Part shown: piece by piece, positions 28,340-38,449 of the stretch
Layout: the number at the start of each line of letters is the position of its first letter
Position numbering within the stretch: position 1 is the stretch's first letter
DNA from: Limnephilus marmoratus
Taxonomy: Eukaryota > Arthropoda > Insecta > Trichoptera > Limnephilidae
Assembly: GCA_917880885.1 (NCBI GenBank)
Contig: OU862909.1
Span: forward strand, 35,276,405 to 35,340,404
Reading direction: 5' to 3'
Length of the DNA: 64,000 nt
Program-made: the position numbers and the translations under genes
Notes under the pieces: generated by a model
Databases searched by the model: none
Told to the model about the DNA's origin: nothing
Seen by the model: only the letters and a program-made list of their open reading frames with translations

Positions 28340-31300
28340 ATGAGTTTTTCCGAAGCTGTGGCAGATATTCTTTATAAAATTTAGTGGTTAAAACCAAGAA
28401 TACTTGTCTGACTTTAAGAAAATAGTAAATTGCAGTACTTGAAAGCATGAAAAACCCTTGTCCATCAAGTGTAACCTCTCCTGAGATCCGTCAGCATCCG
28501 TGATCGCGTGATCACCGGATCAGCTGACGTGATAGTCCCGACCTGCGCCAACAAAGGCACAATACAGCCATACAAAATATAACACAAGTACACGAGGTGC
28601 AACATGAACACACGAAGTGCAACATAACCACGGTGTGCACTAGCCGTCACTTCCGGCGTGGCACTTCCTCTACTCCGTCAGGTCCCGATCCTGCCCGGAG
28701 ACCAGACTGCAAACAAGTTAATCGCTACGATTTGGATAATGGTCATTCAATGGTCGGAGGAAAAGAGCTATTGCTTTGTATGTTGGCCTGGTAAATCTTG
28801 AATTAAATTGGGCATTCAATGGGTATTTTAAAGTACTTTCTGATGGTTGTAAGTTGAAAGTAATAGTGGGCAATTAATGGCTGCAAATCTTTAAATTTTG
28901 AATAAAGACAAGTTTTACATAATTTAAAAAAAAAATCACTGAGCAACTGAAATTGGAAATGAATATTTATGAAAAAAACAATGACGTCTTGTGTTATTTT
29001 GTCGCAATAATTTTGAAATATCGTAAGAACGAGCAAACACATTTTCACAGCACAAGAGCTAACCAGAATGACATTATGGTGTATTAAATTTAAAACTGCT
29101 TTTCGGATAAAGAAACTACAAATAGACCACGTCACTAAGATCGTAATTTACTTCCAACCACAAAAAAGAAGACGGATAATGCCAATGATTTCAAAAAAGA
29201 AATCAGTAGTGTCAGTACCTGCTTAAAGTACCTACTTATCTAACCAAAGAAGAGAAATTATACAAAATTTCAAAAAAAATAATGTCATAGGTCTGTCCGA
29301 AACAAATAGTATTTACATAAATTATGATTAAATACAGTAATTATGTAATAATTTTTCCAATATTTCATATTACCTTGGAAAGAATTGTGTTTTAAAAAAT
29401 TGTTATCCGAAATTTATAATTATTTTAAAATTACAAATAACTCCCTTCTTGCTATTAGTCAGACATTATCTTGTAGGTAGAGGCCTTTTATTGTCTTTGC
29501 TAATAATTAAGGTTGGTGGTAACTCGCACTTTATCCTCGGTTATTTAAGCACTTTTGCCAATTTAGTCGAATACATTGGTTGCATTTAAAAGCGCTTGTA
29601 CCCCAGCATTTATTGACTATTTTCTTTCCAGTCATCATCTTGTATCTTGTCCGCGCTAAGTAACATGGAGCAGGAGGTATCTAAACTATCTTCAGGACTT
29701 GGTTAGGAACACAAATGCGGAGGTTCCAGCGTAACAATGGAAGTAATTTTAAGCAAAGCCTTAATTTTGTGGCATTTAGAAGAGAAGAAAGAGGGAGAAA
29801 ACAGTTGGTTCAGAGTTGAGTGTTCAAATTCAGTCGAATATATATATTTGTCTGTTCATAAATTTTCAATGTGTATTTTATCGATGTAGCCATACAGAAC
29901 ACACCAATCAGATAAAACTTAAATACTTTGGTGTATTAGGTGTATAAACAGATTACGAACATATTTGCTTAAAATGAAACCGGAAAATCTTTCAATCTGA
30001 ACAAAATTTTTTAGATTCATCAATTTCAAACTAGTGTTACCCATTAAACAAATTAATTGTGTTAAATTATTGAATTTTCTTGATTTTTTCGACCTATCGT
30101 GCATAGGAAGCTTAAGCGAAATGGATTTTATACAAATTAGTTAATAGCCCAATGAATGCACAAATAACAATACTGATAACTGATAGTGATAACGTTCCGT
30201 GTACCAAATCGTAAAATGAGACTTCAAGTGATGTTCTTTGTTAATTCACTAAAACAAACTATTTCATTCATTCCCTAGTCCCTAGTCCAAGGGCTACTAT
30301 ATTGATTTTTACCCTTTATCTAACTTTTTCAATTATCTATGCTTTTTTCTGTTTTTGTATAATTTATTGTAGGAGTACTCACCTATTATGCTAAACAATT
30401 TTCTTGTCTTAAATATTCAATTATTTTTGTGTGGGGTCATCATAGATTCATCGAAGTTCGCGTCCTTGGCTGTGACTAAAACAATTATTTACTGCGAATC
30501 TGTTACGTGTTTGTGTACATTGTGCAGTGATTGTCAGCTGTATCCCTCTGATAAAAATATCGAATCACCACAATTCAGAAGCAGAAGATAGGAGATAAGT
30601 CAGTCGTTTACCAATATCCAACTTTTTTCAACTCCCACATGGTTATGTCAACTTGAAAACTTTAAAAATCTATTTATTACAGGACCCTTTAGAAATAAAA
30701 ACTACAAATTGATTTACAGTCATTATATGCGACTACATGTAGAATGAGTGGATGAAGAAAGAAATGTTAGGAAAATGTAAGTAATGTGAGTAAGTGAATA
30801 AAGTGAAGAAGATGTATGTGAAGCTAGAGTTTCGCAACGTTATATTTTAATTTCTGCAGAGATTAGGAATGGTGATTAGTTAGTTAACTATCTAGAAGGA
30901 TTTCTGACCTGCCTATCTTGTAGGAATAGGGATAAAATAAGACACGACAATTAAGCCATGCGAATTAATGCAAATCATACAAAATTTTGTGTATTTGGTT
31001 TAAAATTTGATCGCTTAGAAATATTATAGATGCTTCGATTAAATACAACGAGTAGAACACAAGTTGGCCTTGGAAATAATCGAGTCTTTTTGTAACTCTG
31101 GAAAAAAAAATAAAATCTAAAATCTTCTATTAATGAATCCATTTTCGTATAAAGTTTAAATACATAATGTGGCAAATTGAGTTCTTTAGAAAATATTCGA
31201 AAAACGTTTTAATATTTGTGCCTGAATTTCACAAAACATTGCAATGTCGGGCTGTTTTTTTCGGCATGGGTCAAAATGGGCGGCGTTCTACGAATTTCCT

Positions 31301-31354
31301 TTTCAGAATTAAACCTTAAGCCATCCGGATAGACTACATGTACATTTTGTATTA
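28340..31354. other. 3-kb stretch without recognised features
   Basis: A part at 28460-28690 is more GC-rich, with imperfect repeats of ACACGARGTGCAACATGA/AACCA (28590-28632), but has no relative elsewhere. The rest is AT-rich, ORFs do not exceed 110 codons, and none is recognisable. This is the longest repeat-poor part of the window, so host intronic or intergenic DNA is plausible. Confidence 0.45.
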
Positions 31355-31556
31355 GTTGGCTGTGGAACGATTTGCCGGCCTCTGTGATTCCTCCCTCCTA
31401 CAACATGGGTCTTGAAGAGACGAGAAGAGAGGGTCATGTTCACTTCTTCCTTTCCTCAAAAAGACCCTCCACACAGCATCTTCAAAGATGACATAGGCCC
31501 TAAGGGAAATTATTTTCCTCAGGCCTCCTGTGTGGAGTTAATGTAAAAAAAAAAGT
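31355..31556 (+). pseudogene. LINE-A 3' end fragment
   Basis: Encodes WNDLPASV-like sequence (CTGTGGAACGATTTGCCGGC) and YNMGL, then the tail: CCTCCACACAGCATCTTCAA, GGAAATTATTTTCCTC, CTGTGTGGAGTTAATG and an A-run. Truncated immediately upstream of the WND motif, so only about 200 bp of LINE-A are present. Confidence 0.85.
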
Positions 31557-32246
31557 TAACCCCCCACCACGGTGGCGTATGGACGTCTCTGGACTCTACG
31601 TCCCTTGTTTCCGTGCTATCGATTTTAAATTTCCTTGTTATTATAATAAACAATGCGTAAAAAAGGAATTAATATTTTTACACACCTTAACAAAATCAAC
31701 TTGTAAAAAACAAATCTCAAAGTATTTTTAAATCCCGCGCAAAAAGAGGTGGAGATTTCGATTTCAAATTTTTCAAGGACTAGTGGATCACCTTAAATAA
31801 GACAAGACAATTAAAAAATACAATCACAATAGTTATTTACTCATTGGAAAATTGTTTTCAAAAGCATTTTCCCTTCTGACCAAAGCAATACATTTTTTAT
31901 AAATATAATTTATTCATCACTGACCTAACCTACCTGTAGAATAGTTAACAGCAGTTAAGTAAAACCGATGTATCTATACCCCCACTTTGAAAGCTGAACC
32001 ACGTAAACATCTGTTCAATAATGGCTCTCCGATGTGCATTTCTGCACAGTCATTGCAACACATTTTATGCAATCATTCAAGATAAACACTGCTTTACTAA
32101 AAACACGAATAAGTAATGTTTATTGAATTGCCTCAATCATCATTATTCTCGCTGTGTAATTTGTGCAGCTAAATAAAAATACAGGTGAAGGACAAACAAA
32201 CTTTTTACGTATGTAAACATCAGTAAGTAGAAATGTTTATTTAAAA

Positions 32247-32248
<2 letters not shown>
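31557..32248. other. Unassigned
   Basis: AT-rich, no repeat relative, no ORF of note. Confidence 0.4.
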
Positions 32249-32281
<33 letters not shown>

Positions 32282-33990
32282 TTAACTCCACACAAGAGGC
32301 CCTGAGGAAAATAATTTCCCTCAGGGCCTATGTCATCTGGGATGCTGTGTGGAGAGTCTTTTTGAGGAGAGGAAGGAATGAACATTGGTCTTGAAGAGAC
32401 CCATGTTGTAGGAAGGAGGAAACACAGAGGCCGGCAAATCATTCCACAGCCGAGCTGTTGAACACAAGAACGAGTCGAAGAAACGACCCGTTCTCATGTG
32501 ACAAATGTCAACCGTGTACAAATGTTGGGCACGCGTTTGGCGTGTTTCCCGACTATGCACCGGTGCCGAAGGGATCAATGATGCTAGTTCCTCAGAGCAT
32601 CTTCCATTGTAATACCGGTAGAACAAGGATAGCATTCCCACCCGACGCCTGTGCTCTAAAGATTGCAATCCGTCTGTTAAGATGGGAGAATCTATCAAAC
32701 GGACCGCCCGTTTCTGCACAGAGTCGAGGGTATTTTTCAGGTATTTTGGAGCTCCAGACCAGAGATGGCTGCCAAATTCAACCGTGGGGCGTACTTGTGA
32801 TTTGTACAAGGTTAGCAGTTGTGTACTATTAAAGTATCTGCGGGCCCTGTACAGTACGCCCAGTTTTTGGGAGGCTAACTTTACTCTGGCTTCGATGGAG
32901 CCCCCATACCTGAGCTGGTCACTTAGGGTTACACCAAGCATATCAATGGAGGGCCTGTTCGGAAGATTGCTTCCGTTGAAAGAGACTAGATTTTCATTTC
33001 GATCCCTTTTAGACGTAATCAGACAAGATTGGGTCTTTGAAACGTTAAATTCAACGAGATTATTTTTACCCCAAGAGAAAACACTCTCGAGGTAACCGTC
33101 CATTCTTTGCTTCAAAGCCCTACGAGCTGTTGGAGTTTGTAAGCCCTTTGGGGGCTTGTCAAACAAAAAGCTATCATGAACTGTACTGTCATCCGCGTAA
33201 CAGTGAATTGGTGCACATGACAAAAGGTCGTTGATGTGCAACAAAAACAAAGTCGGAGACAGAACCGATCCCTGCGGGACGCCAGCATTTATCGAGTGTG
33301 AGGAAGAGGTGAAACCATCGACTACCGTCTGAATCGACCTCTCCCTCAAGAAGTCGGCAATCCACATACACAAGGATGCGGGAAGTCCGTAAGAATGCAG
33401 TTTGTTGACAAGTCCTCGGTGCCAAACCCGGTCAAAGGCCTTGGAGATGTCCAGTGCAACCGTTTGGGTCTCACCGAAACGTTCCAGGCATCGCCCCCAA
33501 ACATGCGTCACATACGCGAGAAGATCACCGCACGAGCGGTTCCGCCGGAATCCGTATTGACGGTCGTTAATAATTTTGTTCTTCTCGAGGTATGTGAGCA
33601 GTTTGTCGTTGATCACACGTTCCATCACCTTAGACAGAACTGATGTGATCGCTATGGGGCGGTAGTTGGCCGGGTTGGAGCGGTCACCCTTCTTTGGAAT
33701 AGGATGGATAACCGCTTTTTTCCAACCAGAGGGCACAGAGCCAGTCTTCAGGGACAATTTAAAAAGCTTCGTCAAAATTGGAGCTATTTCTGCAGCGCAC
33801 CTCTGCAGTACCAGGGCAGGTATTCCGTCAGGCCCACTAGCTTTATTAACATCAAGCCCTCGTAAAACACGGAGTACTTCCCGATGCCGAATCCTCAGCT
33901 TTTTCATACGAAAACCGCAGTGAGGAACCGACGTCGGGACAGCACCTTGGTCATCGAGGGTTGAGTTATCCGCAAACATTTTACCTAATA
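32249..33990 (-). mobile_element. LINE-A, 5'-truncated non-LTR retrotransposon with poly(A)
   Basis: About 1.74 kb on the minus strand: ORF2 from the start of the reverse transcriptase region to a stop inside the 3' tail, then the tail and 30 A (T 32249-32278 on plus). The tail holds two nested stems, CTCCACACA/TGTGTGGAG (32286-32294 with 32346-32354) and GGCCCTGAGG/CCTCAGGGCC (32298-32307 with 32319-32328). An intact ORF plus a long A-run point to a young insertion. The endonuclease half is missing. Fragments of the same element lie at 8829, 31355, 46270 and 51610. Confidence 0.92.
32333..33979 (-). CDS. LINE-A ORF2 reverse transcriptase, intact 548 codons
   Basis: Non-LTR reverse transcriptase that would copy the LINE transcript at a nicked chromosomal site. 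Blocks in order with residue positions: DVNKASGPDGIPALVLQ (43-59), NYRPIAITSVLSKVMERVI (105-123), QYGFRRNRSCGDLL (141-154), VALDISKAFDRVWH with the first catalytic Asp (174-187), GVPQGSVLSPTLFLLHINDL (233-252), CYADDS with the catalytic Asp pair (260-265), then thumb motifs VEFNVSKTQSCLI and LGVTL. The C-terminus contains LWNDLPASVFPPS. The first Met (MFADNS) lies in what is usually mid-ORF2 sequence, so the true start and the endonuclease are lost upstream by truncation. No stop or frameshift. Clade uncertain (Jockey or CR1-like). The stop codon lies within the SINE-shared tail. Confidence 0.95.
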   Translation of the reverse strand: MFADNSTLDDQGAVPTSVPHCGFRMKKLRIRHREVLRVLRGLDVNKASGPDGIPALVLQRCAAEIAPILTKLFKLSLKTGSVPSGWKKAVIHPIPKKGDRSNPANYRPIAITSVLSKVMERVINDKLLTYLEKNKIINDRQYGFRRNRSCGDLLAYVTHVWGRCLERFGETQTVALDISKAFDRVWHRGLVNKLHSYGLPASLCMWIADFLRERSIQTVVDGFTSSSHSINAGVPQGSVLSPTLFLLHINDLLSCAPIHCYADDSTVHDSFLFDKPPKGLQTPTARRALKQRMDGYLESVFSWGKNNLVEFNVSKTQSCLITSKRDRNENLVSFNGSNLPNRPSIDMLGVTLSDQLRYGGSIEARVKLASQKLGVLYRARRYFNSTQLLTLYKSQVRPTVEFGSHLWSGAPKYLKNTLDSVQKRAVRLIDSPILTDGLQSLEHRRRVGMLSLFYRYYNGRCSEELASLIPSAPVHSRETRQTRAQHLYTVDICHMRTGRFFDSFLCSTARLWNDLPASVFPPSYNMGLFKTNVHSFLSSKRLSTQHPR

Positions 33991-34090
33991 TATGTTTTGC
34001 TTAAATGCAGCTAATGGTCACGAATTAGAGAATGGGACATTATTTTCAACTACCTATGCTTGACTTTGTGGCATATGTTGTTAGGGTAAT

Positions 34091-34746
34091 CGACGAGTTC
34101 ATCGAAAATCAATTCATCGAAAGCAAATTCATCGAAAACGAGTTCATCGAAAATCAATTCATCGAAAACCCAATTCATCGAAAATCAATTCATCGAATGA
34201 TCAATCCAACGAATCGCCAATTCATCGAAAAACATTTTTTTTGTAGATATTAGAGCTGTCAAAATTAAATACCCAAAAAGGTCTGTTTAACTGAGTTAAA
34301 TGTGTTTAGCAACTGTCAGTTTCGTAGTGACAATGTAAAATTTATAGGTTATCTCTTCGATTTCCGATTGTCTGATACTGCAAAAAAGGGATATCTAAGG
34401 AACGGTGATCAGACAACTCATAATGAAACCAACTCAGAAAGGTCATTAAGAGTGATGATAAAAAAATATTAAAAAAATTGGTTAAATAGGTTAAGTTAGG
34501 TTAAGTTAGGTTAGGGTAGTTTAGGTTGACAAATGCTTTTTTAACTTCTCGGTCCGCTCGGCATTTCTCTCAAATATCAATAAAATATATTTTTTCGATG
34601 AATTGGCGATTCGATGAATTGATTATTCAATGAATTGGTTTTCGATGAATTGATTTTCGATGAATTGGTTTTCGATGAACTCGTTTTCGATGAATTTGCT
34701 TTCGATGAATTGATTTTCGATGAATTCGTTTTCGATGAACTCGTCG
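34091..34746. mobile_element. Foldback-like element with tandem-repeat arms
   Basis: The left arm (about 34091-34230) is a head-to-tail array of a 15-bp unit, TTCATCGAAAANNAA, starting CGACGAG. The right arm (about 34597-34746) is the same array inverted, ending CTCGTCG. Individual unit variants occur in the same order in both arms. The roughly 370-bp centre is unique and includes AGGTTAAGTTAGGTTAAG at about 34489-34506. Terminal inverted repeats made of tandem repeats define foldback elements. The 73-codon ORF over the left arm is simply the translated repeat. Confidence 0.85.
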
Positions 34747-34749
34747 TGA

Positions 34750-35171
34750 ACCGTTCTTAATGATGTATCAAATGATTTTTATCAGTCATATAATAATTTT
34801 TATTGAACAAAAAAATGGCGGAAAAACGAATATCATTTCCGATTTACATGGAAAATTTTCATCGTTCATAAAATAAAATATAGAAGGGGGCCCTTTAAAA
34901 AAACCACGTGGTGCTATAGAGACTGGATTTTCTAATAGTTGGTGAATGAAAATTAGATGTATAGTTTTTGTAATACGTTGTCAACTGGGTTGAAAAATTT
35001 AGTTTCGAGAAAAACGCGTTCAAATTTTTTACTTAAGGATAATTCGACATTCAAACTGTTTCAAACGGTTTCACATGAAATTCTGTATCTCCGCCAATTT
35101 TACAAATTTCTTTAAAATATTTGATGAGAGCATTCTGAACAAATGAATCTTTCAGAAAATTAAATAAAAAA
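34750..35171. other. Unassigned
   Basis: AT-rich sequence with CGAGAAAAACGCGTTCAAAT at about 35007. No relative in the window, no ORF. Confidence 0.4.
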
Positions 35172-35430
35172 GTGACAAAAAATCAGAGTATGTAATTCAC
35201 ACGCAGTAGAAGTGAAACTAGAAATAAGGCGCTACATGTCGCTTTCTTTTCTTTTGCTTGTTTTTTTAAAGTGGTTTGAGATTGCACAAAATAAAAAAGT
35301 TTTTTTTTTTGGATTTCGTAGGATTCGAACCCCCGTTCGCCTGATGTTTGTCTCTCTAGCCGCTGAGACTTGTCAGGCACCTTGCCAACTTCGCTATGGA
35401 AGGCACTCGCCGAGGTGCGAAATTCCCGCA
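35172..35430 (-). mobile_element. tRNA-headed SINE with family M tail
   Basis: On the minus strand the tRNA-like head has CATAGCGAAGTTGGCAAGG (A box) and ACGGGGGTTCGAATCC (a textbook B box). The spacing between them (about 60 nt) is that of a long-variable-arm tRNA such as Leu or Ser. It is followed by an A-run, GCGACATGTAGCGCC, and the tail AGTTTCACTTCTACTGCG then TGTGAATTACATACTCTG. It pairs with the 4183-4590 copy. The sequence upstream of the A box differs from a true tRNA acceptor stem, so this is not a tRNA gene. Confidence 0.75.
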
Positions 35431-35462
35431 TTATATTAGAACCGAGTATTTGTGGAGAACTG

Positions 35463-35837
35463 AATTTTTTTTTTCTGAATACCGCACAAGAGTCTCAACT
35501 GCTCCCGTCTGGAGTCAGTGAGACTATGGCATCCCCAATTGGGGTATGTTGTGAGGCTGAAGGTAGTGGGGAGGGGAAGGAGATAGGGAAGAGGAAGGTG
35601 GGGAAGTACCTGGCTATTCAGATCTGGTCACCAAACACGACTAAAGCCATTTAAGCAACGTTTCAATTCTGAATGGTGGTCTTACACAAGGGCGATACTG
35701 AAAGTATCTTCCACTCTGGAACGTGCCGCAAATATATGTACTATATATTATTTTAAATGAATAAATTGTGAAATTCACAAATTAATCTTCGGAATGCGAG
35801 TCAAGAGCCCTACCGCTGGACTACGCAGGCCGTCGCA
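35463..35837 (-). mobile_element. tRNA-derived SINE, second copy
   Basis: Minus-strand relative of 27631-28005. Shared blocks (plus orientation): CAACTGCTCCCGTCTGGAG, CATCCCCAATTGGGG, CACCAAACACGACTAAAGCC and CAAGGGCGATACTGAAAGTA. At the head end the A-box part (minus strand GTCCAGCGGTAGGGCTC) is kept, but the B box is eroded. Confidence 0.8.
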
Positions 35838-36379
35838 TTTCCGTTTCACCCGAATTTTAAGTCACTAACGGCCTTAAAATAACAGATATTTTTTAGAAGG
35901 TGTTTCAAGTATTCACATCACTATTCCAGACCACCACACAGGCCTGTTAGTCTAGAATACCTATAATATTTATATGCGCTCAGGCGCGCCGGCGTTTCCC
36001 ACTCCCAAATACAATATATAATATATTAAAATTTGATCTGTAAAGGGTGACCCAGTACCCAGTAGTTCAAATCTCAATTTGAATTAGTAACAACAAACCG
36101 TGAAATTTAAGCTGGCCATAAATCAGTACACCCTTGTTTTTTCCAGCGACCCTCCTTTGACCGTAAAATGGCGCCCGACGCTTTCCAAACTGTTTTGTTC
36201 AGAAGTAGTGTATTCCAAATAATTATCATCGTAAACATAACAACGAATAATTATTTTCAAGCAACGTGTATTTATACATATTATCCAACTGATATTTTTA
36301 ATGATACCTTCACTAGCGTTACAGTTCATCCATACTAGATACAATGTTTCACGCGCATTGTTTATCGTGTATATATACC
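35838..36379. other. Unassigned
   Basis: No gene or repeat recognised. GGCGCGCCGGCG near 35985 is a small GC-rich patch. Confidence 0.35.
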
Positions 36380-36668
36380 TACGTGAAAACTTTTGGAAAA
36401 TCTATAGCACCGCTGCTGTGATTTGGATTTCGGATGAAACGGAAATGACGATTACTGCACCTGCGACGCATCAACTGCGCTCATCGGCCGCTTTGATAAT
36501 GATGTCACTTTTAAAGGCTCCTGTTGGTTGAGATACGAAACGGAAATGACGCGAGGTCTGCGCTCATTGGTTGCTTTGATTATGACCTCACTTTTCAAGT
36601 GTCGGTTGAGATTGTTTTGGTAAAGTTTCGCTTCTACCGCGTGTAAACTGCAATCGATTTAAAAAAAA
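36380..36668 (+). mobile_element. Family M copy
   Basis: Contains GATGAAACGGAAATGACG twice (36434 and about 36538), GCGCTCATNGGCCGCTTTGA-type blocks twice, GGTTGAGATTGTTTTGGTAA and the tail GCTTCTACCGCGTG then TAAACTGCAATCGATT. The duplicated interior is about 105 bp. This uninterrupted copy shows the pre-insertion state of the copy split by piggyBac at 44687. Confidence 0.75.
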
Positions 36669-36693
36669 TATATATTCATAAGATTCCGCGTAT

Positions 36694-36973
36694 TTTCATC
36701 CCTCGATAGAATATCCCCGATAAAATATGGTACGGACAAAACATCCCCAACAAAATATCTACTAAAACTTAACCTAACCCAACCTAACAAAAAATGGGAA
36801 AAAATTACTACAAACATCCTGAAAAGACAATAAATTATTGTTACCTGTATTATTTTTGTCCCATTTTTAGATTAGGTTAAGTTTTAGTAGATATTTAGTT
36901 GTGAGATGTTTTGTCCGTTGGATATTTTGTCGGAGGATATTTTGCCGGGGATATTTTGTCCCGGAATGAAACC
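36694..36973. mobile_element. Second foldback-like element (GGATATTTTGTC repeats)
   Basis: The left arm has AATATCCCCGATAAAATAT, GGACAAAACATCCCC and AAAATATCTACTAAAACTTA. The right arm answers with TTAAGTTTTAGTAGATAT, GAGATGTTTTGTCCG, and tandem GGATATTTTG(T/C)CGG units. Arms are about 100 bp with tandem 12-14-bp units. The centre is about 60 bp. AACCTAACCCAACCTAAC in the left arm resembles the TTAGGTTAAG run in the other foldback-like element. Confidence 0.8.
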
Positions 36974-37289
36974 GCGCATTACCAATTCATAAACTATTGT
37001 GAACACCAATTTTAAACATTTTTACTAATATTATAGATGATTTGGAGGATATTGGCAGAATATCTATTTATGCTTAACTTTAATTCTAGGTTACCTAGTT
37101 TGTGTCTTATATTTTATATAAACTATATTTTGTTTCTAACATTTTATGTCACCTGAATTTTGACGACCTTTTATTTTTGTTGTAATTTAAAAAAAAACAT
37201 GTACCTACAGCATTTTATTTAAAAACTCTATGGGCGTTTAAATAAATAAATAATATAAAATTCTGCAATGAGCCTTGCTAATAAATATA

Positions 37290-37590
37290 AAATCAACCCT
37301 TTCGCCACCCACATCGACCGTTTGACAAGCCTAGAGCCGCGCCGCTTCCGCGTAAGGTCGCGTCCCGCCACAGTTTCCGAATGCACGTATAAATATCCCC
37401 GTATACGAGTATCTGCTTCGGCGGGGGTCCCGAGAAATCCCAATTTAGATATTTAGATGAGTGAGCTACCGGAGGAGAGCGATACCCGCGCAATTTATTG
37501 CCATGCCGTATCAATTTTCCGCTAAATATTCCGGCCGGAACAATGGCGAGGGGCGCACGAGCGACGCGAAGGGGTTAACTCGATTGCCGA
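37290..37590. promoter_or_regulatory. GC-rich single-copy island 3 (candidate regulatory or exonic)
   Basis: GCGCCGCTTCCGCGTAAGG, GGCGGGGGTCCCGAGAAATC, ATTCCGGCCGGAACAATGGC and GGGCGCACGAGCGACGCG occur in an AT-rich setting, single-copy, with no element signs. AACAATGG is Sox-like and TTTATTGCC Hox-like. ORFs on both strands are short. Function is inferred from composition only. Confidence 0.35.
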
Positions 37591-38050
37591 CAAAAGTCCA
37601 ACAGAAGGCAGTATTTTTTGTTTGTTTCAAAAGTGTAAAAGTCGCTCCTAAAACAGACCAAATCATTCAGTCTTGACCACGCGACATAAAATTTTCGTGT
37701 CACACTAAAAACCCGCGAAAGTTGAGCTCGGTGTCATGAAATTTGAAATACCTAATTGCTTTAAATATATTCAAGATAGTTGAATATATTTAAAGCAATA
37801 ATATACTTTCCCACAACCAATTTGGCCTTAGGAAAAATAAATGCACTACCGAAGCCGTCGCAACAGTTACAGACTTTATAGTTGAAAACTTAGTCAATAT
37901 TCTCGGACCTATGCAAAGCACTTGACACTATTTCGCATTCCAAACTCTTAAAAAAACTATCAAACATTGGATTAACTATGAACTTAATATTAACGAAATA
38001 ACCTGTCAAACCGTAAACAAAGCGTAAAAATCAATGGCTTTCTCAGTAAT

Positions 38051-38449
38051 TTTTAATTTATCTATTTCTTTCTTTACATGGTAGGGTATAATGTTTCAAT
38101 TCAATTTATAACCTCACTAGGACAAGCCTGTGTTGAGGTTAACAATTCTACAAATAACTCGTAACAAAATAACACAAAAATCATATAGTTATTGAAAAAA
38201 CAAAATATTGTTTCTACGGGTATGGGTATATAGTATACTAAGCTGAAGGAGACAGTATATTATAATGTAAACATGCAGGGTGGTCATCATGTTGAAATTT
38301 TATTTGAATTAAAAATATTTATTTTGAAAGGACTAGATGAAAATAATAAAAATATATGTTTTTAATTTAACAGGAAAAAGATGGAAAAAAACGGTTTAGA
38401 CAAAATTAAGAAAAGACAAAGTAGAGATAATCAATGGGTAATTCTAATT
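38051..38449. mobile_element. 399-bp insertion in LINE-B with 6-bp duplication
   Basis: The LINE frame reads ...KINGFLSN at 38050 and resumes SNQMTISFGV at 38450; AGTAAT is present on both sides (38045-38050 and 38450-38455). Removing the segment plus one AGTAAT restores the frame exactly, so this is an insertion with a 6-bp target duplication. The inserted DNA has no clear TIR, A-tail or ORF and no relative in the window. Element class unknown. Confidence 0.75.

Noticed and set aside
32458..33923. Several plus-strand ORFs of 67-137 codons
   Set aside because: They are antisense shadows of the LINE-A reverse transcriptase ORF.
34032..34253. 73-codon ORF with repeated FIENQ motifs, which looks like a repeat protein
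   Set aside because: It is the translation of the foldback arm tandem repeat. The mirrored arm has no equivalent ORF and there is no other coding sign.
34480..34530. Telomeric repeat (TTAGG)n
   Set aside because: The units are TTAGGTTAAG mixtures within the centre of a foldback-like element, not a continuous TTAGG array.
35320..35420. A tRNA gene (good B box GGTTCGAATCC on the minus strand)
   Set aside because: The acceptor stem does not pair, an A-run and SINE body follow, and a relative with the same tail lies at 4183-4590. It is a tRNA-derived SINE head.
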